Positions 1 to 13,330 are shown, counted from the stretch's first letter. The stretch: DNA of 64,000 nt from Polytrichum commune (GCA_950295325.1 OX485803.1:29698001-29762000); one strand, 5' to 3'. Numbers and translations are program-made. Notes: generated from the letters alone by a model not told the origin.

Positions 1-330
1 GAATGGGGAGTTATGTTGAGTTCCAAATCATGGGTAGGTCACTTAGTACATTTTACAAATGACGTGCGGTATAATATAAGGAGGATTAAATTCATTTAAA
101 AAATATATAGAAAAGATTTCCAAATAATCAAGGGTCCGTGAAAAGTAGACGATCCCATTATAAACAAAGTAGATAGGTATAAAATGTAAGCCAATATTTT
201 TTTGTAGAACTAATATAGGGATTGAGGTTCAGGATCCTAGTGATTATGTTTAGTATGATTAGGAATTGGGAGCTAGGGGATTCTAAATTTGCAAGAGGTT
301 GTCAAATTTTGAGGCTATCGTTTTCTTTTG
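1..330 (+). mobile_element. LINE internal fragment (sense strand)
   Basis: Bases about 29-262 align by eye with 57,267-57,500, the stretch between the reverse transcriptase and zinc-knuckle parts of the LINE at 54-59 kb. Both share the start GGGTAGGTCACTTAG and the later block around GATCCTAG. The window begins inside this copy, so its 5' part is not visible. No reading frame survives. Alignment is lost after about base 265. Confidence 0.6.
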
Positions 331-3082
331 TACCAATATAGGATTTTCTTTGTGCTGATGCGCGCACTTTTACGAAGCGGGTGTTGTGTTTTTTTAGCAC
401 ACAATCAATTATTGTTTTGGTGAATACACTTGCATTGTTAAAAAACGAATATGGTGTATGAGATTTTAGTTGTTGATATCGTTGTGTATGATATGCAAGT
501 GTGATGTGGTTGTGTTTTGTCTAAAGTTCCTATGAAGTTCATGACTTTAGGAACCGTCTTTGCAACAATGTGTATGAACATAGATTTTGTATGTATGCAA
601 TGATATGCATGGGCCGGGGATTCGTGGCACTCATGTATTTTCATTAGTGTAAGTTCATTCATCTTTGCGGATGAGATGAACCACTTTAGACACTACCTTA
701 CGTCTTCAGCTCCTTGTCTCAAAGGTTTTAAAAATACCAAGTTTTAGTAGTTCTAAATAATCCCAATCTAATCTAATACTTAAGGCAATAATATGAAGAG
801 TGTTAGACATTAAGAAAAATGCCTCATATAGAAGCAAGTGGGTGCATGCGTTGCCAATCTATCATTACTAGTCCGGTTATTTTTAAGAAATTAATATGGG
901 TGGACGTCAAATACCCCCTCACAAGCTTTCGGGGGTGTCAAATCCGGGTTGGGGCAACCCTCTAAAGAAATTTCTTAACCTGACCGAAAATTATTGCCCA
1001 TCCTGCCTAATAAAAAAAAAACCATTGCCCAGGTTGCATTCTTGAAGGTTGCTTGACTACAAATCCCATATTGAATGCACTTCACCTTCAAGGTCTAAAA
1101 TCCACTATATATATGTGCATTTCCAATTAGTAAATAAGCAATTGATTGGGACTTCATTACGGAAGTGAAACCATCAATCAAGCACGTAATTAACTTGGAG
1201 GTCAAAAACATTACAAAATCCTTATTAATATTGAGGTTATAATTTTGTGACTTACCATTTAAAATTATCTTTGTCATTCTAATGATAGATTAGTACAAGT
1301 GTTCATAAGATGACCAAAATGAAACAATAAAGATAGAATATAAAACATATAACTAAAATATTTTATAGAAAAATATTTTATTTTAAAAATAATATAATAC
1401 TAGGTATAAATAAATGGTGTGTTATTTGGCATTAGACTTGTGGGATAACGTTATGGATGGGGTATACTAAGAAAATCATAAGTTTCTGACTATAGCCTAT
1501 CTTAATTATTGTAATATTTTATCCTCATCACATATTGTATAATCTTTAAAATCACATGGTGTATATTAATTATTTTCAAGTAAATTTCATAATAATAATA
1601 ATAATATTATTGAATTGATTTTTGAGTTTACCAATCTACCATGAGGTGATATATATTATTTTGGCATATTACAAATGTTTGAGCAATCAAACCCATGCAA
1701 AATAAATGAATTATGAACAAACAAAAAAATTATGACAACACATCATAATTATATGTTGCACACGTTGATATCTTGCGATAATTATCAAAATAACCATGTG
1801 GAATTCAAATTCACATCATGGCCTTGGAAACAATTCATGAGAGGTTAGAAAATAGGCTTAGAGCATTCAAGGCCACATCATTGCCCCTTGCCAACTAATT
1901 GATATTTACAAAATAGCTAGTAGTTCATAATAGCTATAAATGAGAAAATAGGTCTTACATGCCAACTCGGAGGTGCTTCACTAAGTAAGCTCCATCCGAT
2001 ATTTGTTACTGGATGACTTTACTTGAGTGCTACGAATCCCCGGCCATATGCATGGACATGGATTACTTTTTACTACTAATAGCACGGGTCTAAGTCAATA
2101 CTAATCCATTATCCATGTCCAACAATGTGACATGAAAGTGAGAATCTGGTTCTATATTTTAAGTTCATTTTATAAGTCTGCTATTTTGGGTGAGGTTGTT
2201 AAGCACACGTGGTAGTTTATGATCCTATTGCATGATGTCAACAACTGCTTTGACTGTAAATCAAAGGATTACGTAATTGAATGCCGCTCCTTCCTCGTAA
2301 AATCTGAAGATTGTTCCCAAAATTTGGTGGTATACTTTCTTATAATATTATGCTCTGTTAAAATCTCTCAAGGGCAGAAATCAATCATTTTGGGAACATC
2401 GTCCGCGCAACCCCTCCCTGAGTGGTGTATTTTCTCATGGTTATTGAGTATTCTATTGAGATTGCTAGAATACCCACATGCATCAGTAGCCTGCAAGCCA
2501 TGAATTGTTACATTTTTACATGATCACTGTAAAAATAGAGAGTTAATCATGGTCAGGTCTCTAGGATTCTATTGAAATTTATTGATTCAGGCTTACTTGC
2601 TTTAACGCTGCATTTGATCTTTTCTGGTAGTGATTGTTGTGTTAGTTTTTGCATTTGAACTAAAAATTATTGTAATTGTTTAATAGTGTGAGGTTTTCTT
2701 GTCAATCTTCAAGATTGTGAACATTTTGAAGCATGTGATAGTATTGTGATCTTGTCCTTGTTTGAGGGCCGTTTGAGACAGTGTGTGAAAGTAAAAAAAT
2801 TGGACCAGTAGGGTAGACTTGGGTCGTTTGCTAACATCCTTCAACTTTATATCGTCGTCACTGAAGAGTTTCAAGGTATTTTCTAGTTATACTTGTTTCT
2901 CATCCTTATGAGGGAAATTTTCTTTCTTACGTCTAACCTCTAAAGGACCAAGAAGTCCAAATCAAGGCTCATTTTTATTTTATTTTGGCAATTTTGAGTA
3001 AGTCCTAAGTGGGTTTCTTCTTGTCCAGGTTAAGCCCACGTGTTCTTTTTTAGGGTTGGAGAAGATGATGCTCACTATGCAT
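331..3082. other. AT-rich intergenic DNA without a supported gene
   Basis: Only short frames (60-94 codons) occur, and none has a recognisable motif. A short AAT-repeat microsatellite lies near 1,590-1,610. I see no transposon ends that I can pair. Confidence 0.5.
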
Positions 3083-4172
3083 TTTATTTTTTATTTTTTT
3101 TTATTTTTGAGACAGAAGGCCAACCGCCAACGCCAAAATGAATAAAACCAAGAGAAAAAGAACCCCCACGCCCACACCGAGGGGGAGCGGGCCCCTCGGG
3201 CGTGAGAACACCGCCACGACCGAGACAACGACCCGCACAAAGAACCACCAAGGACAACCCCCCATCCCACCCAACCAAGGACCACCCCCACCCCACCGGC
3301 CAAGGACAACCCCCAAACCACATGAAAGTCACCAAAGAAGGCCTCCACCTCACAAGGAGAGGCCCCCTAACCCCTACCTAAAATAGCTACTTTTTTTTTC
3401 CAATTCCACTCAATGTGGAGGTTGTTTCTTCTACAAAGAACATTCCTAGCCCCCCAAGTCTTGTCAAACCCTTGGAGCAACGCCAAAGCCGAGAAAGCAC
3501 TAATCTTGATATTCTTGAGCACCCGTTCCCAAGCCGTCTTGGCGTAGAGGATAAGTTTGTCCCAAACGTGGTGTTTGAGTCGTGTTTCATGCCATTGTTC
3601 GTGGTTGAAGACCCTATCATTCCGTTCAATCCAAATGGCCCAAAGCGTGGTGCCCCTAAGAAGGTGCCAAATTTTAATTTTGGGGCCATACTTCTTGGGA
3701 AGTCTTTCCCCAAAGAGAGCTTGTTTCCAATTAAAACAATCATAGTTGCCCGTTCTCACCCCACAAAGTTCTTGCATAATGTATGTGGCCCACCTCCACG
3801 CTCTCCTAGCTTGGATGCAATCCCAAAACTTGTGTTTAACCGATTCACTAGTATTGGGGAGGCAAAAAATGCATTGTTTTGAAATGGATGCCGGGGCAAT
3901 CCGTGCCCTCCACTCATTAACCGCGACCGCCTTACTATGCATTTTAAGTTCAAGGACTTTTGTGAGGGTTGAGGAACACGGTGAAGATTGGAACAAAGTT
4001 GAAGATATTATCCATTGTCCATGAAGGAGTTGTTCCCCAATCTCTTGGCGCCATAGACTTCAAAGATAATGAAAATTATGTTGCGATTAGGGTTAGGTTG
4101 GAGGAAAGAGGTTTTCTTGGGTGGCCATTTCATTTTTGGGATGTTGGGGATGAGTGTCAAATCATTGTGTGA
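3083..4172 (-). mobile_element. 5'-truncated LINE, 3' end with A-rich tail
   Basis: On the minus strand this runs from a decayed coding part (about 4,172 to 3,367) through a G-rich 3' UTR (3,366-3,115) into an A-rich tail (about 3,112-3,083). The phrase GGCCTTCTGTCTC just before the tail is the same as in the LINE ending at 59,089, so both belong to one family. The upstream boundary is uncertain because the frame is broken above 3,996. No target duplication was identified. Confidence 0.75.
3367..3996 (-). pseudogene. LINE ORF2 C-terminus, reverse-transcriptase zinc-knuckle (zf-RVT) remnant
   Basis: A 209-residue open frame is the C-terminal end of a plant L1-type ORF2 protein. The block around residues 27-35 (NEWRARIAP) and the zinc knuckle C42-x2-C45-x9-H55-x4-C60 are the zf-RVT signature. 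The same block with the same spacing recurs at 58,404-58,928. The conserved tail after the knuckle includes IWHLLRG and FNHEQWHE. Endonuclease and polymerase parts are absent, so it is a dead 5'-truncated copy. The first methionine is not a real start: homology continues upstream in another frame. In the intact family this region lies downstream of the polymerase and is thought to help bind the element's own RNA. Confidence 0.8.
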
Positions 4173-4243
4173 CTTGAGCGTCTAAATAGTACCATGGATA
4201 GTGTACTATGTGATCCTCATAGAATTTGAGGGTGGTCAGGCCC

Positions 4244-4327
4244 CTGGGTATGCAACTCACATATTATACGCAGGGCGCATCAGCATTTAATTGGCCTAGA
4301 GGATGGCTTTTGTAAAAATCACATTCG
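4244..4327 (+). mobile_element. Partial copy of the 505-bp MITE found at 61 kb
   Basis: The left end CTGGGTATGCAACTC and the next ~80 bases, down to GGCTTTTGTAAAAAT, match the left end of the element at 61,022-61,526 with a few changes. The right end is not found nearby, so this is a truncated copy. Confidence 0.6.
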
Positions 4328-5339
4328 CAACATACTCTAAAAACCATCTATGTACAAGTTTTTTTTGGGATAATCAAACAATACTTGTACAATTTCAATG
4401 ATAGAAATACAAGAATATGTATACGTAAAACAATTTACATTCATATATTGTCCTTAACACAAATCTAAAAATATACTTTTCAATAATATTGAACCCCTAT
4501 TATGTGTATAATGTAAAACCGTAGCATTCATTAATAAAGTTGCTCAAGACTTTTCATCCCTTGGATGTTATTTATAAGCATATAAGTCTACAATATATTT
4601 CATAGAAGCTAATGTCATTATTGTTTGTTAATCAACCATCAAATGATATGTACGCTTGTAAGTCCACTTGTTGTTGGTTCTTTTTTCATACCAACATAAA
4701 CCATCTCCATGTTGTGATGGACGGTCCATCAAGTCAATTGGATCCCTATACTCAACCAAGTGATTACCAATTTTTCTACGCATTCTATAAACCCTCTCAA
4801 CAAATCAAACCTTAATTGGAGCTAATTTTTTTGGGTCTATCAAGATCTTTGACATTTCTAGCTTCAAGTGTGTTAATTTTTTCTTTAATTTAGAAAAAAA
4901 AACCATAATCCAAGTCAATCAATCTTTATATAAAGTTGGCTTGCCATTCAATCAACTAGCAAGTGTTATTTTGAAGATTCTAGACTCCCCTACCTCTACA
5001 TAAGCCATAATGAACTTTACATTAAATTGAGAAGGCATTTCAACATTTTCATGTTCATCAATTAGAACATCCAAGGCATGTCGAAGCTCACTTTGCAACT
5101 CCACATCTTCATGTAAATCATTTTCAACCTGCTATTGCATCAATTTTGTTGCTATGACAACATCCATACACATGTTTGAATTGTCTTCTCCAACACTATA
5201 ATTTTCCTTGTCACCACCTTGTGCACTAGAATCATAAATCAACGTGTAATTATAATCATACTCCTCATCCTCCTCCATACTTCCAAATAAATGAGCCTCA
5301 ATAAGTGACCCTACAATACAAGTATAAATGTTGTATATT
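4328..5339. other. AT-rich DNA, no supported gene
   Basis: Minus-strand reading from about 5,300 to 4,980 gives an acidic, protein-like stretch (for example EEDEEYDYNY) broken by stops. It may be the decayed 3' part of the same unknown transposon gene as the frame at 5,461-5,754. Part of the segment resembles 34,000-34,300. Confidence 0.3.
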
Positions 5340-5460
5340 TTCTAGAGGTCATCCATATATGTACATAACTATGAGTTATAATTTGTGTAGCATATGTATA
5401 CATAGCACAAATTAGTTCAAATTAAAAGCCCTTTTGTGTACTCACATATACTCATACGTG

Positions 5461-5754
5461 TTATGAAAGATGCACCCCCGGGATCAAGTAATGCCTCATA
5501 AAATGATGTTTTCCGAAACTCTTGAATAAAGCACAAGAAGAAGTCGTTAATGGTTTTTCAAGATCTTGTAAAAGTTTTGCAATGGATCCCATCTTATGGT
5601 TGGTATCTCTCCATAGCACTTTCCCATTCATAAAGTGCATGCTTGCAGATGTGAGATTAAAGAATACATCCAGTGCCTTGACATCCAATTTAGACTTTAC
5701 ACCATTCTTTTGAAAATCAAACCTTGACATGGGATTTGAACAAAAATTTAACAT
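5461..5754 (-). pseudogene. Unrecognised minus-strand frame, shared with a relict at 12.7 kb
   Basis: A 97-codon frame contains NHKMGSIAKLLQDLEK and, near its end, FMRHYLIPG. The minus-strand DNA at 12,860-12,735 encodes a diverged version (AKLLQDLE about 30 residues before FMRQY). Two diverged copies that keep the same protein pattern indicate a once-coding, probably transposon-borne sequence. I cannot name the family; an accessory protein of a cut-and-paste transposon is only a guess. The plus-strand repeat described at 16,229 also covers 5,340-5,470, next to this frame's 3' end. Confidence 0.35.
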
Positions 5755-5813
5755 AATGCAAAAACAATGAGTCTAAGAGATAGAAAATAGTTCAAAAGAA
5801 AATATAACTGGAT

Positions 5814-8653
5814 TGTGAACCCTTTGAGTGGTCCACCACTCTGCGGGATCACTTTTAGTTAGAATGTTAGCATTAAAAGTTAGAATTGATAGGGAATTTA
5901 GGAAAAATTAGTTCATTTAGCATTTAGCCTAGAAGAAGGAAGGTCAAAATAAAACTAAGTAGTGCTAGAAGATAGCAAAGTAGAAAAAATGTGCTAGCTA
6001 GTAAAAACAACTAGCTAAGCAAATATTAGTAGATGCTAGTTATTAAGCAAATGTTAGTAGATGCTAGCTAAGCAAGTGTTAGTTTATTAGTTAGTGTGAG
6101 GCACACAAGACTATTGGAGGTGTTTTACGTAAGAAGATAAAATCGGCGTGAAGAATTTTGAAGACAAAAAAGAAAGAGAGCAAGGGGGATACTTGCCCAC
6201 TTGCCCCCTTGCCAACTCGATGGCGGAAAAATTAGAAAGATTTCTAAAGGTTTTTTGTCGGAGCCACCTCGGCGAGAGGGTGGCAACCTCAACCGGGAAA
6301 ATCCCCGAGCCAAAATTTCGGGAAAGGGTTTGAAAAATGGATCCGGTGGAGGAGGGGTCCAACCCTTTTGTGAGAGGGTTTAAAAACCCCTCCTTCCACC
6401 TTGTAGCTCTCTCTCTTTCTCTAGTTTTTGGGCGAAGCCCTGCTTCAATGTAGTTAGGAAAAAATCCTTTAGCATGTATTCTCAATGGTCTAAAAGAAAG
6501 GCTTGAGAACCTCCTCTACTCTCTCTCTCCTAGTTAGGTTGTGTGTTTATTAACACACCAACAAAATTATTCCTTCTTTTGTAGAGGTAGGTTGGATGGT
6601 AGAGTTTTGAGTAGAGGCATTATAGACCTCATCTGCCAATGCCCTGAAGGCTTAGTTCAAAAGCTAGAACAAGATACTTATCATTTTTCTCTTAGAGAGA
6701 TTTCATATAGCTATCCATAGCCGTTTCCCATTTGTGATTTGGTTGAGATGACAATTAGTTATGGATTTTCAAAGATGGAGTAGAAAAACTGGGTGGTCTT
6801 GTGGGTAGCGGCTGCTGGATCAGACCTGCGAGCCCAATAGGAATTTTAATTCCAAGAAATTATATTTTTCCCAAGTAGAACTTTTGTGTAGCTTTCCAAA
6901 ATGGCTTAGAACATTTGATTTGAGCATGATTTGAATTAGATATGAATTGTGCAAGATAGGACACATAGTTTGAGAACTTTTGGTTGACTGCTGCATTACA
7001 GAGGATCTGCTGGGTTCACTTCGGCTTACCTTTCTAATCACATATTTTTATCAAATACATCTTTTTAATATCTCTCCAGGGTCATTTAGAACGTTTGATT
7101 TGACTAAGATTTGAATTAGATATGAATTGTTGAAGGCGAGATACATAGTTTAAGCCTTCTTGATTGACTGCTGTGTTACAAGGAGTCCGCTGAATTTCTA
7201 TTAGCTTAACCTGCTGATGTCATAATTTTTTCTAGTTAGAGCTTGTTCATAGCTTTCCAATGGTATAAGGAAAGCCTAGATCCAAGTAGTAAGGAATGTG
7301 CTATGAATTTTTGAAGTTAGAAGGTAGATAGGTGGGTTGGAAGGGTCGGTTGAATCGACCTCACACTTCCAACCCTCATAACTTTTGCATTTCTTATCCG
7401 ATTAGAGTGATTTTTAGATCATTGGAAAGATAATTTGGTGCACTAAGTATAAATATTATGCTTAGGATTAAATTACAGGGCAGAATAACACTTTATATTT
7501 TAATTGTTAACTAAGGTACGCTTACTACCAAACTAGTTACAAAGAAGGAGGCAAGGTCGACGCTCGGAAAGTGGAGCAAGGAAGGAGGTAGCGGCTCGGC
7601 CTACATCAAGCCCAAATCAACCGAGGAAAATTGAGGTAAATTAACTAACCTTAAGCCTTCCATTTAGGATCGGAGGGAGCACGGCTAAGGTACGCATCTC
7701 TAAACCCACTCACCTATCTCGTAAGGTCAAGTGGCTTGACCACTTGACCGCCAAGGGAGTACCCAATTCCATTGTTTTCGGGGCCCTTGGTATGTTTTGT
7801 GGTAGTAGCTTCATTTATTAGCAAGTTTCGTGTGTGGTAAGTCGGATTAATCACCGACACGACCACTCTGAATGTTGTTGGTGGAAAGGTGGGGTTAATG
7901 ACCCGCGAATCCACTATTATGTTGTTGGCCCCATAGATTGGGAGTAATGGCCCCAATTTATGAAGATTGCGCAACAGGTTGAACCTACAGGTCGCCCGTC
8001 ACCCTGGTCCCATTGAGTTGCATTTCGTGGTCTATCCAGTGTAAACACATTTAACAATCAAAACATACAAAATAAATCGTAAACCCTTGTTGGCAAGAGA
8101 CCCGAGGTAAGGGGTGATGCCTAATATGTTAATGTAGTAAGTTAGGACGTGCAAACAAAAGTAAGTAATTAAGAAGGAATTTGTGTGAAGGGTGGGACTT
8201 AGGCCAAGTTCCCCCGCTTAGAAAACTAAATAGAACTAAATAAAGAAATAGGAAGAATTGAATGGTCCATCAAATTGTCGTTATTCCGTTCGTTGAGTTA
8301 GGGTGGTATGAGTCACACCCGGTTGGGTGTATCAGAACCATCACAATTCACAAATTAGGATTGCCTTGGTTTCAAGGCTGGTGCGTCTGCGCGTAGAATA
8401 GGTTGTAGGTTAAGGTTAGAACTAGATATGAAATTGGTTAGTGGAGTTTAAAGCCACACTAGTAAAAAACTAAGGCCTAACCTCCGGAGGTACTACGACG
8501 CATATTTAATCTCCCTTAAAAATCTAACTACTCACGTTATACACCTATCATCCGGGTTCGGCTTGGGCGCCTGCAAATGCAGGCCACCTTCACCGAAGGG
8601 CTTGTGTGATACTTTTAGGCTCCCTCGAAAGGGGGTGGCCCAAAAGTACCACA
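5814..8653 (+). mobile_element. Solo LTR, copy 1 (2.84 kb)
   Basis: The unit begins TGTGAACC, ends TACCACA, and is flanked by the perfect 5-bp duplication TGGAT (5,809-5,813 and 8,654-8,658). TG...CA ends plus a 5-bp duplication are the signature of integrase-mandated LTR insertion. No gag or pol is present, so this reads as a solo LTR left by recombination between two LTRs. Two more copies lie at 23.6-29.9 kb. GTTTAAAAACCC near 6,379, followed by a CT-rich stretch, could be the promoter and transcription start of the LTR (inference). Which superfamily (Ty1 or Ty3) cannot be told. Confidence 0.85.
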
Positions 8654-9990
8654 TGGATATATCAAACAAAGAGGTTGACATAAAATACAATTTTCTATAG
8701 AATTCAAAATGTACCTTCAAAGGCGAGTCCACTGTAGAGTACAATGGCAATTTGCTAAAACCTCACCAATCCTTCCACAATACAAAATCATAAGAAGCCA
8801 CATAGATTCTCTCATCGTACCTAACGTCTTTTCTTCTCACAGATTGAGAATTGCAAGGGGCCATTATTTGTGTGATATGCAAAAACAAATTCAAAGATTG
8901 TATCAACGTTTTTACTCTTGTGGATGTTTCAAAATGGATGCCATTAGGTGGAGAGGAAACATCAGGCCCAAGCAAACCCTTTCGCAAATCTACAACAATC
9001 AAATCAAAACCTCCAAAAATCCAAGCCTCCAAAGACACCTTTCTCTTTCACCCAAAGTCCACCTAAAAAGAGCACATAGAACACTATAATCATTAATTGG
9101 AGACTTTGAAAAGTCTTAAATTAGATATTACCCTTAGTTTGCAATGCCAATACTGTGACCGTTGGGACATTGAGAACACTGGGAACAATGGGAAAATAAT
9201 ATTATGCATATTCTTGCATGAGAAATAAACATGTTTTCAAGTATAGTATTCACCTAACTCATAATTAAAACATGCACCAAAGAGGCATTTCAATGAAATG
9301 AAATCATATTATTGAATGTATTCGAGAATGTATTACACCAAAAAAAATACTGAAGTCCAAAAACAACCATCATGTTAATAATTATAGATTCTTGGATGTG
9401 CATCCGTAACATAAGGGTCATATTGAACAGCATGGCACATTCCAAAATAAATTGATGTCATACAAGGACAAATTGCCAAATTTAAATTTGGAATATATAA
9501 TTGCTATTACACAATATTTGTAGCAAAACATGTAAAAAACATTTGATAGCACATGGAAAGTTGGTTTTCACATTTGCAAACTAATATGATCATGTAGAAT
9601 ATAAAATTGAATATTTTAAATTGAACCTCAAAACATGCACATGGTCTAATCTTCAATTTCAATGTCATATAATTCCTAAGATAACGAATACATAATTCAA
9701 ACAATGACCTCAAGCTCCTACATTATCATTCACCATCTTCATCCTAATTTCCATTCTCAACATCATTTTCCACAGTAGCAATACACACCAAGTTATCTTT
9801 GGCAAATTCTATGTGTTTCTAGGGGATGGTCATCGTCTTTGATTTGGAATATTTTCATAGCTTCCAAGCACAAAGTATAGTATCTGTGGTTATCCAAACC
9901 GGTACATATGTTGAGTCCACTATTCATTTCAAACCCTTCTTGGTGTCCCAACATGAATAGGTGCACTGTAGTTAGTTATTTATGCTAGGG
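8654..9990. other. No recognised gene; one unexplained dual-strand open stretch
   Basis: Open frames overlap on both strands at 8,709-9,089 (plus, 126 codons) and 8,763-9,038 (minus, 91 codons). Neither shows a motif I recognise. From 9,100 to 9,990 the DNA is AT-rich with no pairable repeats. Confidence 0.3.
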
Positions 9991-11700
9991 TTCCATCTTA
10001 GAAAAACACCCAGGGAAGGCCGAATAAGTGTCAGATTAAACTTTAGTTTGTCATGATGAGGTTAATTGATAGATTAGATCTATAAGGGAATGTTATGGAC
10101 ACACAATTACCCAAAGAAATCGATTCTCATCAAACTTTGATATCTTTATTCAGCACAAACTACGACATGAGAGTTAATGTCAAGGTTGTACATGTAAGTG
10201 CTCAGTCACAATCACCTATCTCATAAACGCCTATCTTTGAGTCAACCATATTATGAGGTATTGGGTCTGAACTAATGGAATTGCTTATATTCATTCACAG
10301 AATTGATATAATTTCATTCAAAACTGATAAACTTTGACAATCATAAATTTACATTATGATTTACACCCACTCTTCTAATAGATTAAAATCCAATTTCTTA
10401 ATTTAAAAGTCTAGTTATGAGTGACAACTCGACTGTTGCGCTCCAGCTGATGAAATTTCTTTTTACACACTTTTCAAAACAGGAACCTCCTACAATGCAA
10501 AGCTTTTACGATCGCATATTCACCAGCGTAGTTGGTGTGTAAATTCTGATAAGTCATTCTTGACATCCTAGTTGGAAGTTATCAGACAAGAGACGGCTCA
10601 CATTCTTGATAACTTGAGACAATCAAATGGTATCTCACACTTTCTTTTCTCGAGAATCAGTGCAACGAATCACATGAGTTTCATAACAACTTACTTTAAT
10701 CGTCTCTCATCCCAAATCAATGGTGATTTGCAAAGTGGATTGAGATCCACTTCTCATTGATTTCAGGGGATGAGGACCCCTTCTACCTAGACTTGTAATC
10801 CCCACTTCCGATTCCTTGTGTAATTCGAGAAACGAAGGTTGGAAAAATTATCTACGAGTTAATCTCTGGCTGATGAATTTGCTTTGAATGATGCTCCGTG
10901 TTAATGTGCCCGCAACAATGAAGTGAATCTCGTTTCTCCTTTAATTCGGACATCAGTCACTAAGAGATTTTATCATGATTCCCAGAATCGACTTGAGCTC
11001 ATCTTATTAACTTCTCATGAGTGAGGCACAATAGCAATGTCACTTCCACCATTCGAGACTCATCTCCGATTCTGTTTTGAATAATGTTTTACTTCAAAAG
11101 AAAGTTTACTGCCACATTTCTCTTTCTGTTCTCGTTCGAGAATTACAACGGATGATTCTTCGCTCAGCAAGGCAGTGAAGTAAATCTTGAGGTAGTGGGA
11201 TCTTACTTCAAATCAAAACCGTGCTTTCTCCACTCATAGCACTACACTGCATTTAATTCAAAGTTCAAGATATAGGTGGAGATAAGGTAAGTGTTGGATT
11301 ATGACCAACTATATTAAAATTTGAGTTCACAAACTGCTTCAGGGCTTCACACCCGATTGCTTCCGGGAATCAGAAGTTTTTACAAAGACGACAGACAAGG
11401 AGACTAGAAATTCACTCTCTTCGCAAGAGGATGATGAATTAATTCCCCCCCTCTGTGCTTTTCTTCTTCCTTCTTATCTCCTGCACTAGTTCACCGAAGA
11501 GTTGTGTCTGTCCATAGCCCGGATCTCAAAGTGTTTCTCCTAATTACTCACGTGACAATTCTCTAACTCATGGTAACTTTTACTCTAGACTATGGTCAGC
11601 ACAGGAAATTTATATCTGAACTTGCTTGTTTCTATTCTTGGGTCACTAATTGCCTAATTTATCACTATTTTAAGAGTTCAAAGCGTAATTTTACACCAAT
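9991..11700. other. Block with recurrent TTCGAGAA-like short motifs, no gene
   Basis: Variants of CTCGAGAA or TTCGAGA recur near 10,648, 10,824, 11,063 and 11,143 among stretches such as CACATGAGT. The longest frame is 62 codons. The texture is like that of 39.0-40.4 kb, where another short motif recurs. This could be decayed retrotransposon LTR or leader DNA. Confidence 0.3.
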
Positions 11701-12730
11701 CTAACATTCAAAATTTAAAACTGTTCTTCTTGTCCAAAAAATCGTATCACATGCACAACACATTTGTGTCTCTAGTGCTTGGGTGGCAATCTTCCACCCC
11801 AACTTAATGGCAATGGGGTTGGCACACAATTTGGTAATGACAATGCTTTCACCAACCATATGGATTTGGTGTGGTCTTCGTCTCTAGGATGTACGAGGAC
11901 CATATAACTTTCATGGCAATCAACAACCACATGAAATAACAGAGCGAACGATTGCGAGTAGGGCCAACGTAATGCTCGTCTACAACAAACTCTTCACGGA
12001 TGTCCCCATGGATGAAGAATATAGCATCAAATATCTACAAAGTAGACCGAATGTGATCCCAATACACAATGAGTGGTTCATGTGTTTCCTGAACAATCCT
12101 TGTAATGTCTTCTTCACATAATTGTTTCCAGTGTTTAATGAATCTCGATATACCCTTATGATTTCTGGCCCATTCCTCATTGGGTTAAGTATGCAAGGCT
12201 TTGGCTCTCCATATGGTAACATGCATTTATCATGCTCATCTTGGTGCCAAACAATTATTCCTTACTTTGGGCCCCAATTCAATGAAGTGCACGAAACATT
12301 TAATCGCATAGCCGGTATACAATCGCACACATGTAGATGCAGATTTGTTGAGCTTTTGTGTGGTCAACTAAGCAGTCACCTCCTTTGAGAAATGGTTTGA
12401 TGAATGATTTGAAATCGGGTACTTCAATCAAATGCAATATGACCAACACAATAACCAAATTCATATATGATTTCATAAGAAGTGGATTTGTTGGAAAATC
12501 CTATTTGTGCAATTTCATATTCCAATGTCCAAATGAAGCATCAATGTCATCGTGCGTATGCCTTGACCATCGAAAAAGAAACAAACACATCCTTGAAAAT
12601 CCCTTTGACTACAAGCAACGACCACAAACAAAACAAGTATTGACATTTGTTGCCCTTTACACAATTTTGAAATTCCACATGGTGAGTTGGTGGAAAGTGT
12701 TTACCAAGAACGGGTCATTGAGGGGGTTCC
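11701..12730. other. Decayed DNA with unsupported frames on both strands
   Basis: Frames of 80-126 codons occur at 11,980-12,222 (minus), 12,122-12,388 (plus) and 12,358-12,738 (plus). They overlap antisense to one another and show no known motif. On the minus strand this segment directly continues the relict at 12,731-12,860, so it may be the rest of that decayed transposon gene. Confidence 0.3.
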
Positions 12731-12860
12731 GCCATTGAAGTCAAACACAGATGTTTTCCATCAATACTGCCTCATAAAGAGATATCGTATGAAAATTCTC
12801 AAATAAAGCATGAGACAAAGATGTTGTTGGTTTTCAAGATCTTGTAGAAGTTTTGCAAAA
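12731..12860 (-). repeat. Diverged copy of the 5.5-5.75 kb unknown coding relict
   Basis: Shares TTTTCAAGATCTTGTA and neighbouring bases with 5,490-5,620. The minus-strand translation keeps AKLLQDLE followed by FMRQY. Confidence 0.5.
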
Positions 12861-12879
12861 CATCCCATTGTATGATTGG

Positions 12880-13330
12880 CAACACTAGGGTAAAAGTCCA
12901 ACACATAATCATGGGGAGGTCACTTCATTGTCAAGTTGACACCACGTGTGGACAAAGTTTGCTACCCCTATATTACATGCCATATATGATTTTAAAATTT
13001 ATGATATTTTTCTACATATACATAACCATTGATAGTATCTTTTGTATATTTTTTGAAATTTTTAGTGATCTTTATTTTTTTAGTAATTGTTTTAGTTCAA
13101 TTCTGTGTTTTTCTAGTTAGAAATGGTATGTTTTATGGAAAAAACAAATCATCAAGTTTAGTTACCACTTTGTCATAGGTACTGTGTATATCTACTCATG
13201 AAAAACATTTGATAAAAATTTGACCCATTTTGGTGGTGCAACTTACCAAAAGAAGATTTTTTTTGGTCGCACGTGGTGTTCAACTTGACAATGGAGTGAT
13301 CTACCCGTGCACATAATGTACATACTTCAT
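12880..13330. repeat. Imperfect inverted repeat pair, possible small TIR element
   Basis: The left arm near 12,900-12,955 (TTGTCAAGTTGACACCACGTG) is mirrored near 13,268-13,315 (CACGTGGTGTTCAACTTGAC). A related stretch with CGCACGTGGTG and GTGACCTACCCGTG lies inside the LINE at about 57,785-57,830. Boundaries and target duplication are unclear. Confidence 0.35.

Noticed and set aside
3138-3386. Open frame on the plus strand rich in P, T and R (82 codons)
   Set aside because: It is antisense to the G-rich 3' UTR of the minus-strand LINE; composition alone keeps it open.
3415-3882. 155-codon plus-strand frame
   Set aside because: Exact antisense shadow of the LINE zinc-knuckle frame, which has the recognisable motifs.
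6111-6485. 124-codon minus frame inside LTR copy 1
   Set aside because: Not kept in LTR copies 2 and 3; no motif; LTRs do not normally encode protein there.
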